From the NCBI GenBank assembly GCA_030740135.1, contig JASLXW010000028.1:1-9092 (forward strand): 9,092 bases of DNA, read 5' to 3'. Under the pieces are notes generated by a model. It was given only the letters and a program-made list of their open reading frames with translations. It ran no database searches and had not been told where the DNA came from. Positions 1 through 5,976 of this stretch are shown in pieces. The translations under genes and the position numbers were made by a program. Origin of the DNA: Nitrospinota bacterium (GTDB lineage Bacteria; UBA8248; JACPRG01). Position 1 is the first letter of the stretch, and every line of letters starts with the position of its first letter.

Positions 1-41
1 CCTGCGCGCAGGAGGCTACGAGGCAACCCAAACACTTGCAT

Positions 42-74
42 CCAGGGACCTCCTCTCTCTCTGTTGGCCCCTGG
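42..74 (-). terminator. possible hairpin downstream of the repeat-protein gene
   Basis: Bases 42-50 and 66-74 pair as a 9-bp stem with one G-U wobble and a 15-nt purine-rich loop. The hairpin lies 45-77 nt past the stop of the secreted repeat protein on its strand. No T-run follows it, so it is at best an atypical terminator or an mRNA 3'-end stabiliser. I see no gene in bases 1-118. Confidence 0.25.
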
Positions 75-118
75 AACCCTACTCCCTACCCAAGGAGATG
101 TCTCACATCTATCTGAAC

Positions 119-397
119 CTATACAATTCCGGTCTTTTTGGTTTTGTCGCCTTTCATCATCGTCCCATTGTCCTTCGACATTCCGTCCGCCTTCATCGCA
201 CCGTCTTTCTTGGTCATTCCCGTTTTCTTCATCATTTCATCGTCCTTCGACATTCCGTCCGTTTTCATCGGGGCTTCTTTCTTGACAATTCCGTTTTTCT
301 TCATCATCCCCTCTTTTTTTATCTCCGCGGAAAGGGCGGGAATGCTGAGGGCGGACAACAGGGCCAGGGTTGCGGAAATGATGAATCTCTTACGCAT
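119..397 (-). CDS. small secreted Met/Lys-rich repeat protein (pentapeptide MXKDX-type)
   Basis: A 92-residue protein of unknown function. The start chosen is the ATG at 397, preceded by a strong GAGGAG ribosome site 7 nt upstream; the frame is open further up to 481 but has no signal there. Residues 1-23 form a clear Sec signal peptide (MRKRF, hydrophobic core, cleavage after ALSA). The rest is about eleven hexapeptides of the form M-x-K-[KDTA]-[DENTG]-G, with no other domain. Four hexads make a 24-residue unit that occurs twice, mirrored in the DNA by a 19-base match 72 bp apart (171-189 and 243-261). From memory this resembles the TIGR02953 family of short signal-peptide proteins with MXKDX repeats, whose role is unknown. 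It is low-complexity, highly charged and probably disordered in the periplasm. It lies 161 bp downstream of the response regulator, behind a PhoB-box-like array, so control by that regulator is plausible but inferred. Confidence 0.72.
   Translation of the reverse strand: MRKRFIISATLALLSALSIPALSAEIKKEGMMKKNGIVKKEAPMKTDGMSKDDEMMKKTGMTKKDGAMKADGMSKDNGTMMKGDKTKKTGIV
171..261. repeat. 72-bp-spaced internal repeat within the secreted repeat gene
   Basis: The 19 bases at 171-189 recur at 243-261, and flanking sequence is similar with substitutions. The period is 72 bp, or 24 codons, or four hexapeptides. The repeat is in frame, so gain or loss of a unit would change protein length without breaking the gene. 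Confidence 0.8.
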
Positions 398-510
398 GAT
401 TGATTTCTCCTCGATGGGGGCCGATCGGGACCCATGGGTCGGGCGGCCGGTTGGGTGGATGGACCAGGACGAACCACGCAACCCAATATGGCCGCCGCGC
501 CGCTTCGGGA

Positions 511-537
511 TGTCACGGTTATGTCAAGGGTGAGTCA
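511..537 (+). promoter_or_regulatory. tandem PhoB-box-like direct repeats
   Basis: Three half-sites lie exactly 11 bp apart: TGTCA at 511-515, TGTCA at 522-526 and AGTCA at 533-537. The first pair matches the core of the known PhoB box (TGTCA-N6-TGTCA). The array sits between the stop of the OmpR/PhoB-type regulator (559) and the start of the secreted repeat gene (397). On the minus strand it contains a TTGACA that could serve as a -35. A weak -10 candidate, CATATT on the minus strand at 490-485, lies too far away for an ideal promoter. Binding by the neighbouring regulator is an inference. Confidence 0.5.
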
Positions 538-558
538 AAATGCGTTCCGGCCGTTTCG

Positions 559-1248
559 TCAATCGCCGGGGTCGAATTTGTAGCCCACGCTGTGAAGGGT
601 GAGGAAGTGGCGGGGATGTGCGGGGTCCGGCTCCAGGTTCTTCCGGAGTCGCAGGATGTGGTCGTCCACCGTTCGGGTCGTGGGATAGCGCTCATAGCCC
701 CAGATGTTTTCGAGCAGATGGTCGCGGCTCAGGGCCTCGCCGGGGTGTTCCAGGAAATAGACGAGGAGATCGAGCTCCTTCGCGGTGAGTTCGATGCGGA
801 CGCCGGCCCGGGTCGCTTCACGCCGGACGGGATCGACGCGCGCGTCGCCGAACCGATAGGGTTCCGCCCGGACCCCCGGACCCGCCCTTCTCAGGTGGGC
901 CTTCACGCGGGCCAGGAGCTCGAGCAGGCCGAAGGGCTTGTGGATGTAGTCGTCCGCCCCCAGTTCCAGTCCCAGGACTTTATCCGACTCCTGCCCCTTG
1001 GCCGTCAGGAGGAGGATCCGTACCTCGGCGTTCTGCCGGCGCAGCCGGCGGCAGACGTCCAACCCGTCCATCCCCGGCATCAGGATGTCGAGGATGACCA
1101 GGTCCGGCTTGGCGGCCAGCGCGGCCGCAAGCCCCGTCTCGCCGTCGTCGTCGGTGATGACCTCGTAGCCCTCCAGGGCGAGGTTGTCCTCCAGCCCCCG
1201 CACCATGTCACGGTCGTCGTCCACCACGAGAATCCGGGTCTTTTTCAC
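559..1248 (-). CDS. OmpR/PhoB-family response regulator
   Basis: A 229-residue DNA-binding response regulator with the usual family length and two domains. The receiver domain spans about residues 3-120. It has the acidic pocket D11/D12, the phospho-acceptor D54 (in LVILDILMPG), T82 and K104 (HKPF). The winged-helix output domain spans about 130-226, with LTAKELDLLVYF and the recognition-helix region TTRTVDDHILRLRKNL. Phosphorylated by the partner kinase, such proteins dimerise and bind direct-repeat DNA. The start is GTG at 1248 with a GGGAGGAAG ribosome site just upstream. Its first bases overlap the kinase stop by 4 nt (GTGA), so the two are translationally coupled. PhoB-box-like repeats flank the gene pair, which suggests a PhoB-like role, but the exact signal cannot be read from the protein. 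Confidence 0.95.
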   Translation of the reverse strand: MKKTRILVVDDDRDMVRGLEDNLALEGYEVITDDDGETGLAAALAAKPDLVILDILMPGMDGLDVCRRLRRQNAEVRILLLTAKGQESDKVLGLELGADDYIHKPFGLLELLARVKAHLRRAGPGVRAEPYRFGDARVDPVRREATRAGVRIELTAKELDLLVYFLEHPGEALSRDHLLENIWGYERYPTTRTVDDHILRLRKNLEPDPAHPRHFLTLHSVGYKFDPGD

Positions 1249-2847
1249 GCGTCTTCCTCCCGGCCGGCGCCGCCGGCGGGCCCCATTTCGCGCGGGAGAC
1301 GGAGGATGAACCGGCTTCCGCCCCCCCGGACCGGCTCGACTTGGACCGTCCCGCCGTGGGCTTCGGCCACGTGCCGGACGACGGCCAGGCCCAATCCGCT
1401 GCCCCGGGGGGCGATTCCGGGATTCACGCGGTAGAAGGGCTCGAAGATGCGGGCGCGCTGATCGGGGGCGATCCCTTTCCCCTGATCCGCCACCTCCAGC
1501 ACCAGGTTTCCCGGCGCCGGGCCGCCGTCGGCGTAGACGCGGACGGTGATCTCGGATGGGTCCGGCGAGAACTTCGCGGCGTTGTCGAGGAGGTTGATCA
1601 GCGCCTGCGTCACGGCCCCTTCGTCCAGGAGCGCCTTGGCCGCGCCGTCGGCGATGCGAGCGTCGATCCTTTTCCCGGCCCGTTCGAGATGCGGGCCGTA
1701 ATCGGCCGGAACCCGCCGCACCAAATCCGCCAGGCTCGCCCGGCGGAACTCGAACTTCTTGCGGTCCGACTCGATTTCGGAAAAATCCAGGACGTTGTTG
1801 ATGAGGTGCGTGAGGCGGCCGGTCTCCCGGACGATGTTCTGGTGATACTCGTTCCGCCGGGCTTCGTCCGAGACCCTGCCCAGCAGGCGGGATTCGGCGT
1901 ACATGCGGATGAGGGACAGCGGCGTCCGCAGCTCGTGGGAGACGTTGGCCATGAACTCGGTCTTGAGGCGGTTGAGCGCCCACTCCCGCCTGAACACCCT
2001 CCAACTGAAGAAGACGCCCCCGGCCACCACCGCGTACACCAGCGCGAGGCCGATCCCCAGCAGGACCCGGTCCCGGTTTCTCGACCGGCGGATGGCCGCC
2101 TCGACGCCGCTGACCTCCACGGCGCCCAGGGGCGCGCTTTCGGAAAAGGGCGCGCTCGCCGAGGACGCCCCGGCCGGCGCCCTTGCCCCCTTTCCGGTCA
2201 GCCGGACCGTGAGTCCCGACCCCCCGGCCTGTTTCCTGAGCACGGGAGCGACCACGTTCTTTTTCAGCCAATCCCAGTCCAGGGCGACGGCGAGAGAGGC
2301 GGGGGGGGAGTCCGGGCGCTTGCCCAGAAGAGGTGTGAATGATCAAGAGTTTGAGATCCCCCGCCCGCTCGTGGAGAGAAAAATCCGTCCGCCCTCCGTG
2401 CCGCCGGGTTCGGACCCCCGCGTAAATCCGCTGAAGAAGGGGAGACCCGGGACGGAACGCCGCGGATGCCTTCCCCGGACCCGAGACGGCGCGGCCTGAC
2501 ACCTTTCCTTCCCGGTCGAATACGAAGGCGGCGACCGACATGGGGTGCGCCGCAAGGTAGGCGCTCAACGTTTTGTTCAACGAGGGCCCGGGTTCGAGGA
2601 CAACCTTCATGAACCCCATCAGGATTTCACCCGTCCGCGCCGCCACGGCCTTCTCGACGGCCGAGACCGCCATCTGCGCCGTCGCCCGCGTCCGGGACCG
2701 GGCCATTTCGAGCATCTGGGCCTCACGGGAGCGGAGGATGTGCACCGCGAGGGCGCCCAGGAGGGCGCAAGGAATCAAAACGCTCAATCCCAGGATGATC
2801 TGGAAGCGCCTCCGCGCCCTCTTCTCACCGCTCTGATGTACGCGCAT
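1245..2847 (-). pseudogene. membrane sensor histidine kinase, frame broken at a C-run
   Basis: Partner kinase of the downstream regulator. The N-terminal part, from ATG 2847 (ribosome site AGGTGA), carries a membrane segment at about residues 15-37 and an extracytoplasmic sensor region I cannot assign to a family. At the eight-C run (2308-2301 on this strand) the frame shifts; removing one C joins it smoothly to the rest, giving about 533 residues. The C-terminal part, open from GTG 2255 to 1245, has a second membrane segment (its residues 64-86), the phospho-acceptor His in SHELRTPL (base 1937), the N-box LINLLDNAAKFS, the G1 box DQGKGI, the F-box EPFYR and the G2 box GSGLGLAVV. It also has a short acidic tail. 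All catalytic boxes are intact, so a sequencing error or a slippage switch is more likely than decay. Without the correction, only a soluble-start fragment with one membrane helix would be made from 2255. Confidence 0.88.
2301..2308. other. G8 tract at the kinase frameshift
   Basis: Eight G on the plus strand (C8 in the coding strand). Upstream codons fit the kinase sensor region in one frame. Downstream codons (SLAVALDWDWLKKN onward) fit the kinase in another. Seven C would restore a single frame. Confidence 0.8.
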
Positions 2848-2901
2848 GGCTCACCTTGACTCCAAATTTATGCGCCTCGCCCGTGGAATCCAACGAGTGA
2901 A

Positions 2902-2919
2902 ATGTAACTTTTCTGTCAA
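2902..2919 (+). promoter_or_regulatory. PhoB-box-like element in the kinase/acpS divergent region
   Basis: TGTAA at 2903-2907 and CTGTCA at 2913-2918 are spaced 11 bp apart, with the T-rich linker typical of Pho boxes. The element is read toward acpS and ends 13 nt before a TATAAT. On the minus strand the same bases contain a perfect TTGACA (2919-2914), usable as a -35 toward the kinase, though I see no good matching -10. A shared or autoregulatory site for the two-component system is inferred. Confidence 0.45.
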
Positions 2920-2932
2920 ACCGGAATCGGCC

Positions 2933-2938
2933 TATAAT
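2933..2938 (+). promoter_or_regulatory. candidate -10 box for acpS
   Basis: A perfect TATAAT sits 72 nt upstream of the acpS start in an otherwise GC-rich sequence. The -35 position (about 2910-2915) is a poor match to TTGACA. That is what would be expected if an activator at the neighbouring PhoB-like element helps the polymerase. Confidence 0.5.
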
Positions 2939-2946
2939 TTCACATC

Positions 2947-2974
2947 GCGTTTTCGGACCCGGCGTTTTCGGACC
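2947..2974 (+). repeat. 13-bp direct repeat in the acpS leader
   Basis: The 13 bases at 2947-2959 recur exactly at 2962-2974, giving a 15-bp period. The pair lies just downstream of the TATAAT, around or after the expected transcription start, and upstream of the acpS ribosome site. It could be an operator or a small tandem duplication. Confidence 0.6.
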
Positions 2975-3010
2975 GAGAGCGGCGCGGCCCAACGATGGAG
3001 GCGAAGAGAC

Positions 3011-3514
3011 GTGGTGATCCTGGGGATCGGGTCCGACCTGTTGGAAATCGAGCGGATGGCCCAAGCCGGCAAACGGCACGGCGACCGGCTCCACCGCCGC
3101 GTCTTCACGCCCGGAGAGAGGGCCTACTGCGAGTCGAAAGGACGTCCCGATGAGCACCTTGCGGCCCGCTTCGCGGCGAAGGAGGCGGCCCTGAAAGCCC
3201 TGGGCGTCGGGTGGGCGCGCGGGATCACCTGGAAAGACGTAGAGGTCCTCCGGGAAGAGGGCTGCCCCCCGACGCTGCGGTTCACGGGCGTCGCCCGGGA
3301 TGTGGCCGACGCCCTGGGGGTGCGCCGCGCGCACCTGAGCCTGTCCCACTCCCGGGACCTGGCCCTGGCCAGCGTTCTCCTGGAGGGCGAACCGCCCGAG
3401 GGGGGAGGGGGGGGGACTGAGCGGGCGAAGGATCCGGAAGGTCCCGAAGGGATTGAGCGCGGCCCCATGGCCGGGCTTCCGGATTTGCGGCGCCCCCCGA
3501 AACCACCTGCTTAG
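3011..3514 (+). CDS. acpS: holo-[acyl-carrier-protein] synthase
   Basis: Transfers 4'-phosphopantetheine from CoA to the serine of apo-ACP, activating it for fatty acid synthesis (cytoplasmic, Mg-dependent). Family motifs are all present: GIGSDLLEIERM with metal-binding D9, RFAAKEAALKALG with E58, GITWKDVEV, and LSLSHSRDLALASV near the end. The start is GTG at 3011 (GTG 3014 is also possible), with GGAGG 9 nt upstream. The conserved protein is over by about residue 125, the normal family length. Here it runs on to 167 with a Gly/Pro/charged tail after a GGGGG stretch coded by a run of nine G (3407-3415). One extra G would give a stop at 3418-3420 and a 136-residue protein. The tail is therefore probably an artefact or a slippage product. 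The gene is alone on the plus strand, diverging from the kinase and converging on the peptidase. Confidence 0.93.
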   Translation: MVILGIGSDLLEIERMAQAGKRHGDRLHRRVFTPGERAYCESKGRPDEHLAARFAAKEAALKALGVGWARGITWKDVEVLREEGCPPTLRFTGVARDVADALGVRRAHLSLSHSRDLALASVLLEGEPPEGGGGGTERAKDPEGPEGIERGPMAGLPDLRRPPKPPA

Positions 3515-4466
3515 ATTTTTTGAGCGTTTGGCTCAGTCCCAAGACCGTCCGGTAGATGATCTCCGACATCAAGGCCATCGCGCCCTCGCGCAATCGGTCG
3601 GCCGTGTCGTTCGGCGTGTGGTAATGCCGAAAGATGGAGGGCCAATTCCCTCGGTCGGCCCACTTGGGCGAGCCCGGGTTGAAGATGAATTCCCGCAGGA
3701 TCGATTCTTCCTTTTTCGGGAAGATGGATAGGGCCAGCGCGGGAATTCCCGCCTCCCTGAAGGACTCGTGGTCCGAGCCGAATTTCGGGATGTCTCCTTC
3801 CACGAGGTGGGCGACGTTGTTCTCTTCGAGGGTCTGAAGGAGCGTCCGGATCGCCGGGGTTTTTCTCTCCGTCTCTTCGGATTCCCAGACCGCCGCCGCG
3901 TCCCCGATCCCGCAGAGTTCCAGACTGAACATGGCGAGAACGTTTTTCAGGTCATGGGCGCGGACGTATTCCTTCGACCCCTTCAGGCCGCTTTCCTCGT
4001 CGTCGAAGAGGATGAACCGGACCTTCAGATTGGCTGGCGGCGTCCGCCGGAGTCTGGCCGATGCGTCCAGGATCGCGCTGACGCACGAGGCGTCGTCGTT
4101 CGCGCCGGGACTGCCCGGGACGGCGTCATGGTGGGCGGAGACGATGAGGGTCTTCGCGCCGCCGCCGAGGTCGAAGAAGAGATTCGCCCCTTCGTCCGAC
4201 CCGGTCGCGTCCGGGGCGGCCTGGTAACGCTGGACTTCGTAGCGGACGCCCAGGCCCCGGAGGATCGTTTCGAGGGCCTTCCGTCTCTCGCCGCCGGATT
4301 TCCGCTCCAGCAAATGGACGGTGTCCTTGAGCGTGCGCCCCGGGTGATTGAGATACGCCTCAAGAAAACCCGATGAGGAGGGGAGGGGGGGGAGCGAGCA
4401 GGCCCCGGGGAGCAGTCCCAAACCGAGCGCGGCGGCGGCGAATCTCGACCCGATGTTCACCCTCAT
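3282..4466 (-). CDS. secreted M28-family zinc aminopeptidase, 3' end uncertain
   Basis: Predicted exported metallopeptidase with a two-zinc site, acting on N-terminal residues of peptides. Start ATG 4466 follows a GGGGGA ribosome site. The signal peptide ends at LLPGAC; the Cys resembles a lipoprotein site, but Pro at -3 makes the lipobox imperfect. M28 ligands are visible in order: His and Asp in AHHDAVPG, Asp in GANDDASC, the Glu pair in FDDEESGLKG, Glu in SLELCG, and the final His in YHTPNDTADR. The conserved fold ends near IYRTVLGLSQTLKK (about base 3520). The open frame then continues 230 bases as Pro/Arg/Gly-rich sequence antisense to acpS, which looks non-native. A single extra A in the A6 run (3521-3516 on this strand) would give TAA at 3513-3511 and a 318-residue protein. 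The gene lies 67 nt after the EpmA-like gene, probably in one operon. Confidence 0.85.
   Translation of the reverse strand: MRVNIGSRFAAAALGLGLLPGACSLPPLPSSSGFLEAYLNHPGRTLKDTVHLLERKSGGERRKALETILRGLGVRYEVQRYQAAPDATGSDEGANLFFDLGGGAKTLIVSAHHDAVPGSPGANDDASCVSAILDASARLRRTPPANLKVRFILFDDEESGLKGSKEYVRAHDLKNVLAMFSLELCGIGDAAAVWESEETERKTPAIRTLLQTLEENNVAHLVEGDIPKFGSDHESFREAGIPALALSIFPKKEESILREFIFNPGSPKWADRGNWPSIFRHYHTPNDTADRLREGAMALMSEIIYRTVLGLSQTLKKSKQVVSGGAANPEARPWGRAQSLRDLPDPSPAQSPPLPPRAVRPPGERWPGPGPGSGTGSGARGAPPGRRPHPGRRP
3407..3415. other. G9 tract at the acpS 3' end
   Basis: A nine-G run preceded by G6-A. Its length decides whether acpS stops at 3420 (ten G) or runs to 3514 (nine G). On the opposite strand the same tract lies inside the doubtful tail of the M28 peptidase frame. 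Confidence 0.7.
3432..3484. terminator. inverted repeat between convergent acpS and peptidase genes
   Basis: Bases 3432-3440 and 3476-3484 are perfect 9-base complements (ATCCGGAAG / CTTCCGGAT), with a 35-nt loop that contains a smaller GGCC hairpin (3461-3472). It lies exactly where a bidirectional terminator would sit if acpS ends at 3420 and the peptidase at 3511. There is no adjacent T-run, so termination itself is uncertain. Confidence 0.35.
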
Positions 4467-4533
4467 GGTCCCCCGTTCCGGGAAAGCGCCAGAGAATCCC
4501 TGTTTTCCATTCGCGGGAGAGAACGCGCGCCGC

Positions 4534-5976
4534 TCAGCCTTGGGCGTCGAACGCAAAGCACCGGACCTCGCCGATGTCCGCGCAGTCCGCCAACAACATG
4601 ACCCACCGGTCCAGGCCCAGGGCGACGCCGGCCGCCGGGGGGACGCCGCCCTCCAGGGCCTCGAGGAATTCCTCGTCCAGCGGCGGGGCGGGGGGGGGGG
4701 GGGAGGCGTCGGGACCTCCGCTTCGCCGAACGTCCAGCTCCCGCTCCCAGCGGTCGCGCTGCTCGGCCGGATCGTTGAGCTCGGTGAAACCGTTGGCCAG
4801 CTCCATGCCCCCCGCGAAGACCTCGAATCGCTCCGCGACCGCCGGGTCGTCGGTCTTTCGCTTCGCCAGCAGGGCCAGGGGGGCAGGGTAATCGAAGAGC
4901 AGGGTCGGCCGCGACCGGCCCAACATCGGCTCGACGCGCTCCAGGGAGATCTTGAAAAACAGGTCTTCCCACGAGTCGTCCGGGCTGACGGTCACGCCCG
5001 ACTTCCGGGAAAATTCCGCCAGGTTCGCCCGGCTCGGGCACGCCCGGAGGTCGATTCCGGCGTGGCGGATGAAGGCGTCGCGAACACGGATTCGCTCCCA
5101 GGGCGGACTCAGATCGAGGGCGTCGCCCCGAACCCGCAGCCGGGTCTCGCCCAGGACTTCTTTCGTGACGGAGGCCACCAGGGCTTCGGCGGTCTCCATG
5201 GCCGACCGATAGTCCGCGTAGGCCTCGTACCACTCCAGCCCCGTGAACTCCGGGTTATGCAAGGCGGTCCGCTCTCCGTTCCGGAAAAATTTCGCGATCT
5301 GATAGATGCGCTCGTGGCCGGCGCCGAGGAGGCGCTTCATCGGGAGCTCGGGTGAGGTCTGGAGGAAGAACCCCCGCCGGCCCCGGGCGTCGGCGTACTC
5401 GGTGGCGAAGGAATCCAGGTGCGGGGCCGGATCAGGCGCGGCGAGCAGGGCGGGCGTCTCCACTTCGAGAAATCCGCGGTTGTCGAAAAATCCCCGGACG
5501 GCCTTCAGGAGACTTGCGCGGAGCCGCAGCGTCCCGGCCCCGGGAATTCCCGCCGCCCCTCCCCCCCCCGCTCCTTCCGGTCCGGTCGCGGCCGCGAGCA
5601 GCCGGACCTCATCGGCGAGAAATTCCCCTTTTGAAAGACGGCCGCGCGCCTCGATGATGTCGCCCGCCCGGATGAACGCCAGGACCTTCCGGCCGGCGCT
5701 GGAAAGCCCCTCCGGGCGGACCCGGATCCCCAGGCTTCCCGTCGGGTCGGACAAGACGATCGACCGGCCGCTGTCCTGGGATCGGATCCCCCGAATCCGG
5801 CCTGCGGCCCAACAGTTTTCCAAAGCACCCGATTCCGCGCGCTCGAGAATCGTCGAGACGGAGGTTTTGGCGTGACAGCGGGCGGGATAGGGATCGATTC
5901 CTAGCTCCCGGGCCCGCCGGACCCGGTGATTCGGGACGGTTTGATCGCGGCCGGCGGGTGGCCTTTTCAACGTCAA
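4534..5976 (-). CDS. epmA: EpmA/GenX-like lysine ligase with OB domain (class II LysRS paralogue)
   Basis: Probably activates lysine as lysyl-adenylate and transfers it to elongation factor P, as EpmA (PoxA/GenX) does. Residues about 20-130 resemble the LysRS-type OB fold (ARELGIDPYPAR, GRIRGIRS, GDIIEARGRL), which classic EpmA of about 325 residues lacks. Residues about 150-480 are the class II catalytic core: FLQTSPELPMKRLL, motif 2 FRNGERTALHNPEFT, FEVFAGGMELANGFTEL, and motif 3 GVALGLDRWVML. The Ala in GVALG is EpmA-like; true LysRS has Gly there. The start must be TTG, since no ATG or GTG precedes the conserved part. TTG 5976 is chosen because it forms a TTGA overlap with the panE stop; TTG 5970 and 6009 are alternatives. 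Two runs, C14 in the coding strand (4703-4690) and G9 (5569-5561), sit in low-complexity linkers and keep the frame. A free-standing amino-acid ligase or a tRNA enzyme are alternatives. Confidence 0.85.
   Translation of the reverse strand: MTLKRPPAGRDQTVPNHRVRRARELGIDPYPARCHAKTSVSTILERAESGALENCWAAGRIRGIRSQDSGRSIVLSDPTGSLGIRVRPEGLSSAGRKVLAFIRAGDIIEARGRLSKGEFLADEVRLLAAATGPEGAGGGGAAGIPGAGTLRLRASLLKAVRGFFDNRGFLEVETPALLAAPDPAPHLDSFATEYADARGRRGFFLQTSPELPMKRLLGAGHERIYQIAKFFRNGERTALHNPEFTGLEWYEAYADYRSAMETAEALVASVTKEVLGETRLRVRGDALDLSPPWERIRVRDAFIRHAGIDLRACPSRANLAEFSRKSGVTVSPDDSWEDLFFKISLERVEPMLGRSRPTLLFDYPAPLALLAKRKTDDPAVAERFEVFAGGMELANGFTELNDPAEQRDRWERELDVRRSGGPDASPPPPAPPLDEEFLEALEGGVPPAAGVALGLDRWVMLLADCADIGEVRCFAFDAQG
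4690..4703. other. G14 tract in the epmA-like gene
   Basis: Fourteen consecutive G on the plus strand, read as a polyproline run (ASPPPPAPP) between the catalytic halves near the C-terminus. It is the longest homopolymer in the window and lies upstream of motif 3. A one-base slip would remove the last 45 or so residues, including the motif 3 arginine region. Confidence 0.9.

Noticed and set aside
429..440. Perfect 12-bp palindrome GACCCATGGGTC upstream of the secreted repeat gene
   Set aside because: It has no loop and no T-run, so it is not a terminator, and no known operator matches. Too short to call on its own.
119..481. Longer start for the secreted repeat protein at 481
   Set aside because: The ATG at 397 has a strong ribosome site and begins an ideal signal peptide; the extra 28 residues would bury it.
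559..2847. A continuous 762-codon frame that would fuse the kinase N-terminus to the response regulator
   Set aside because: The middle part (about 2300-1250) is an Arg/Gly-rich shadow frame, while the true kinase core is in another frame over the same bases. The fusion frame only arises from the one-base shift at the C8 tract.
400..2859. Long open frames on the plus strand opposite the kinase and regulator, and similar ones opposite the other minus-strand genes
   Set aside because: They are antisense shadows expected in GC-rich coding DNA: composition is Arg/Pro/Gly-biased, no family motifs appear, and genes with clear motifs lie on the other strand.
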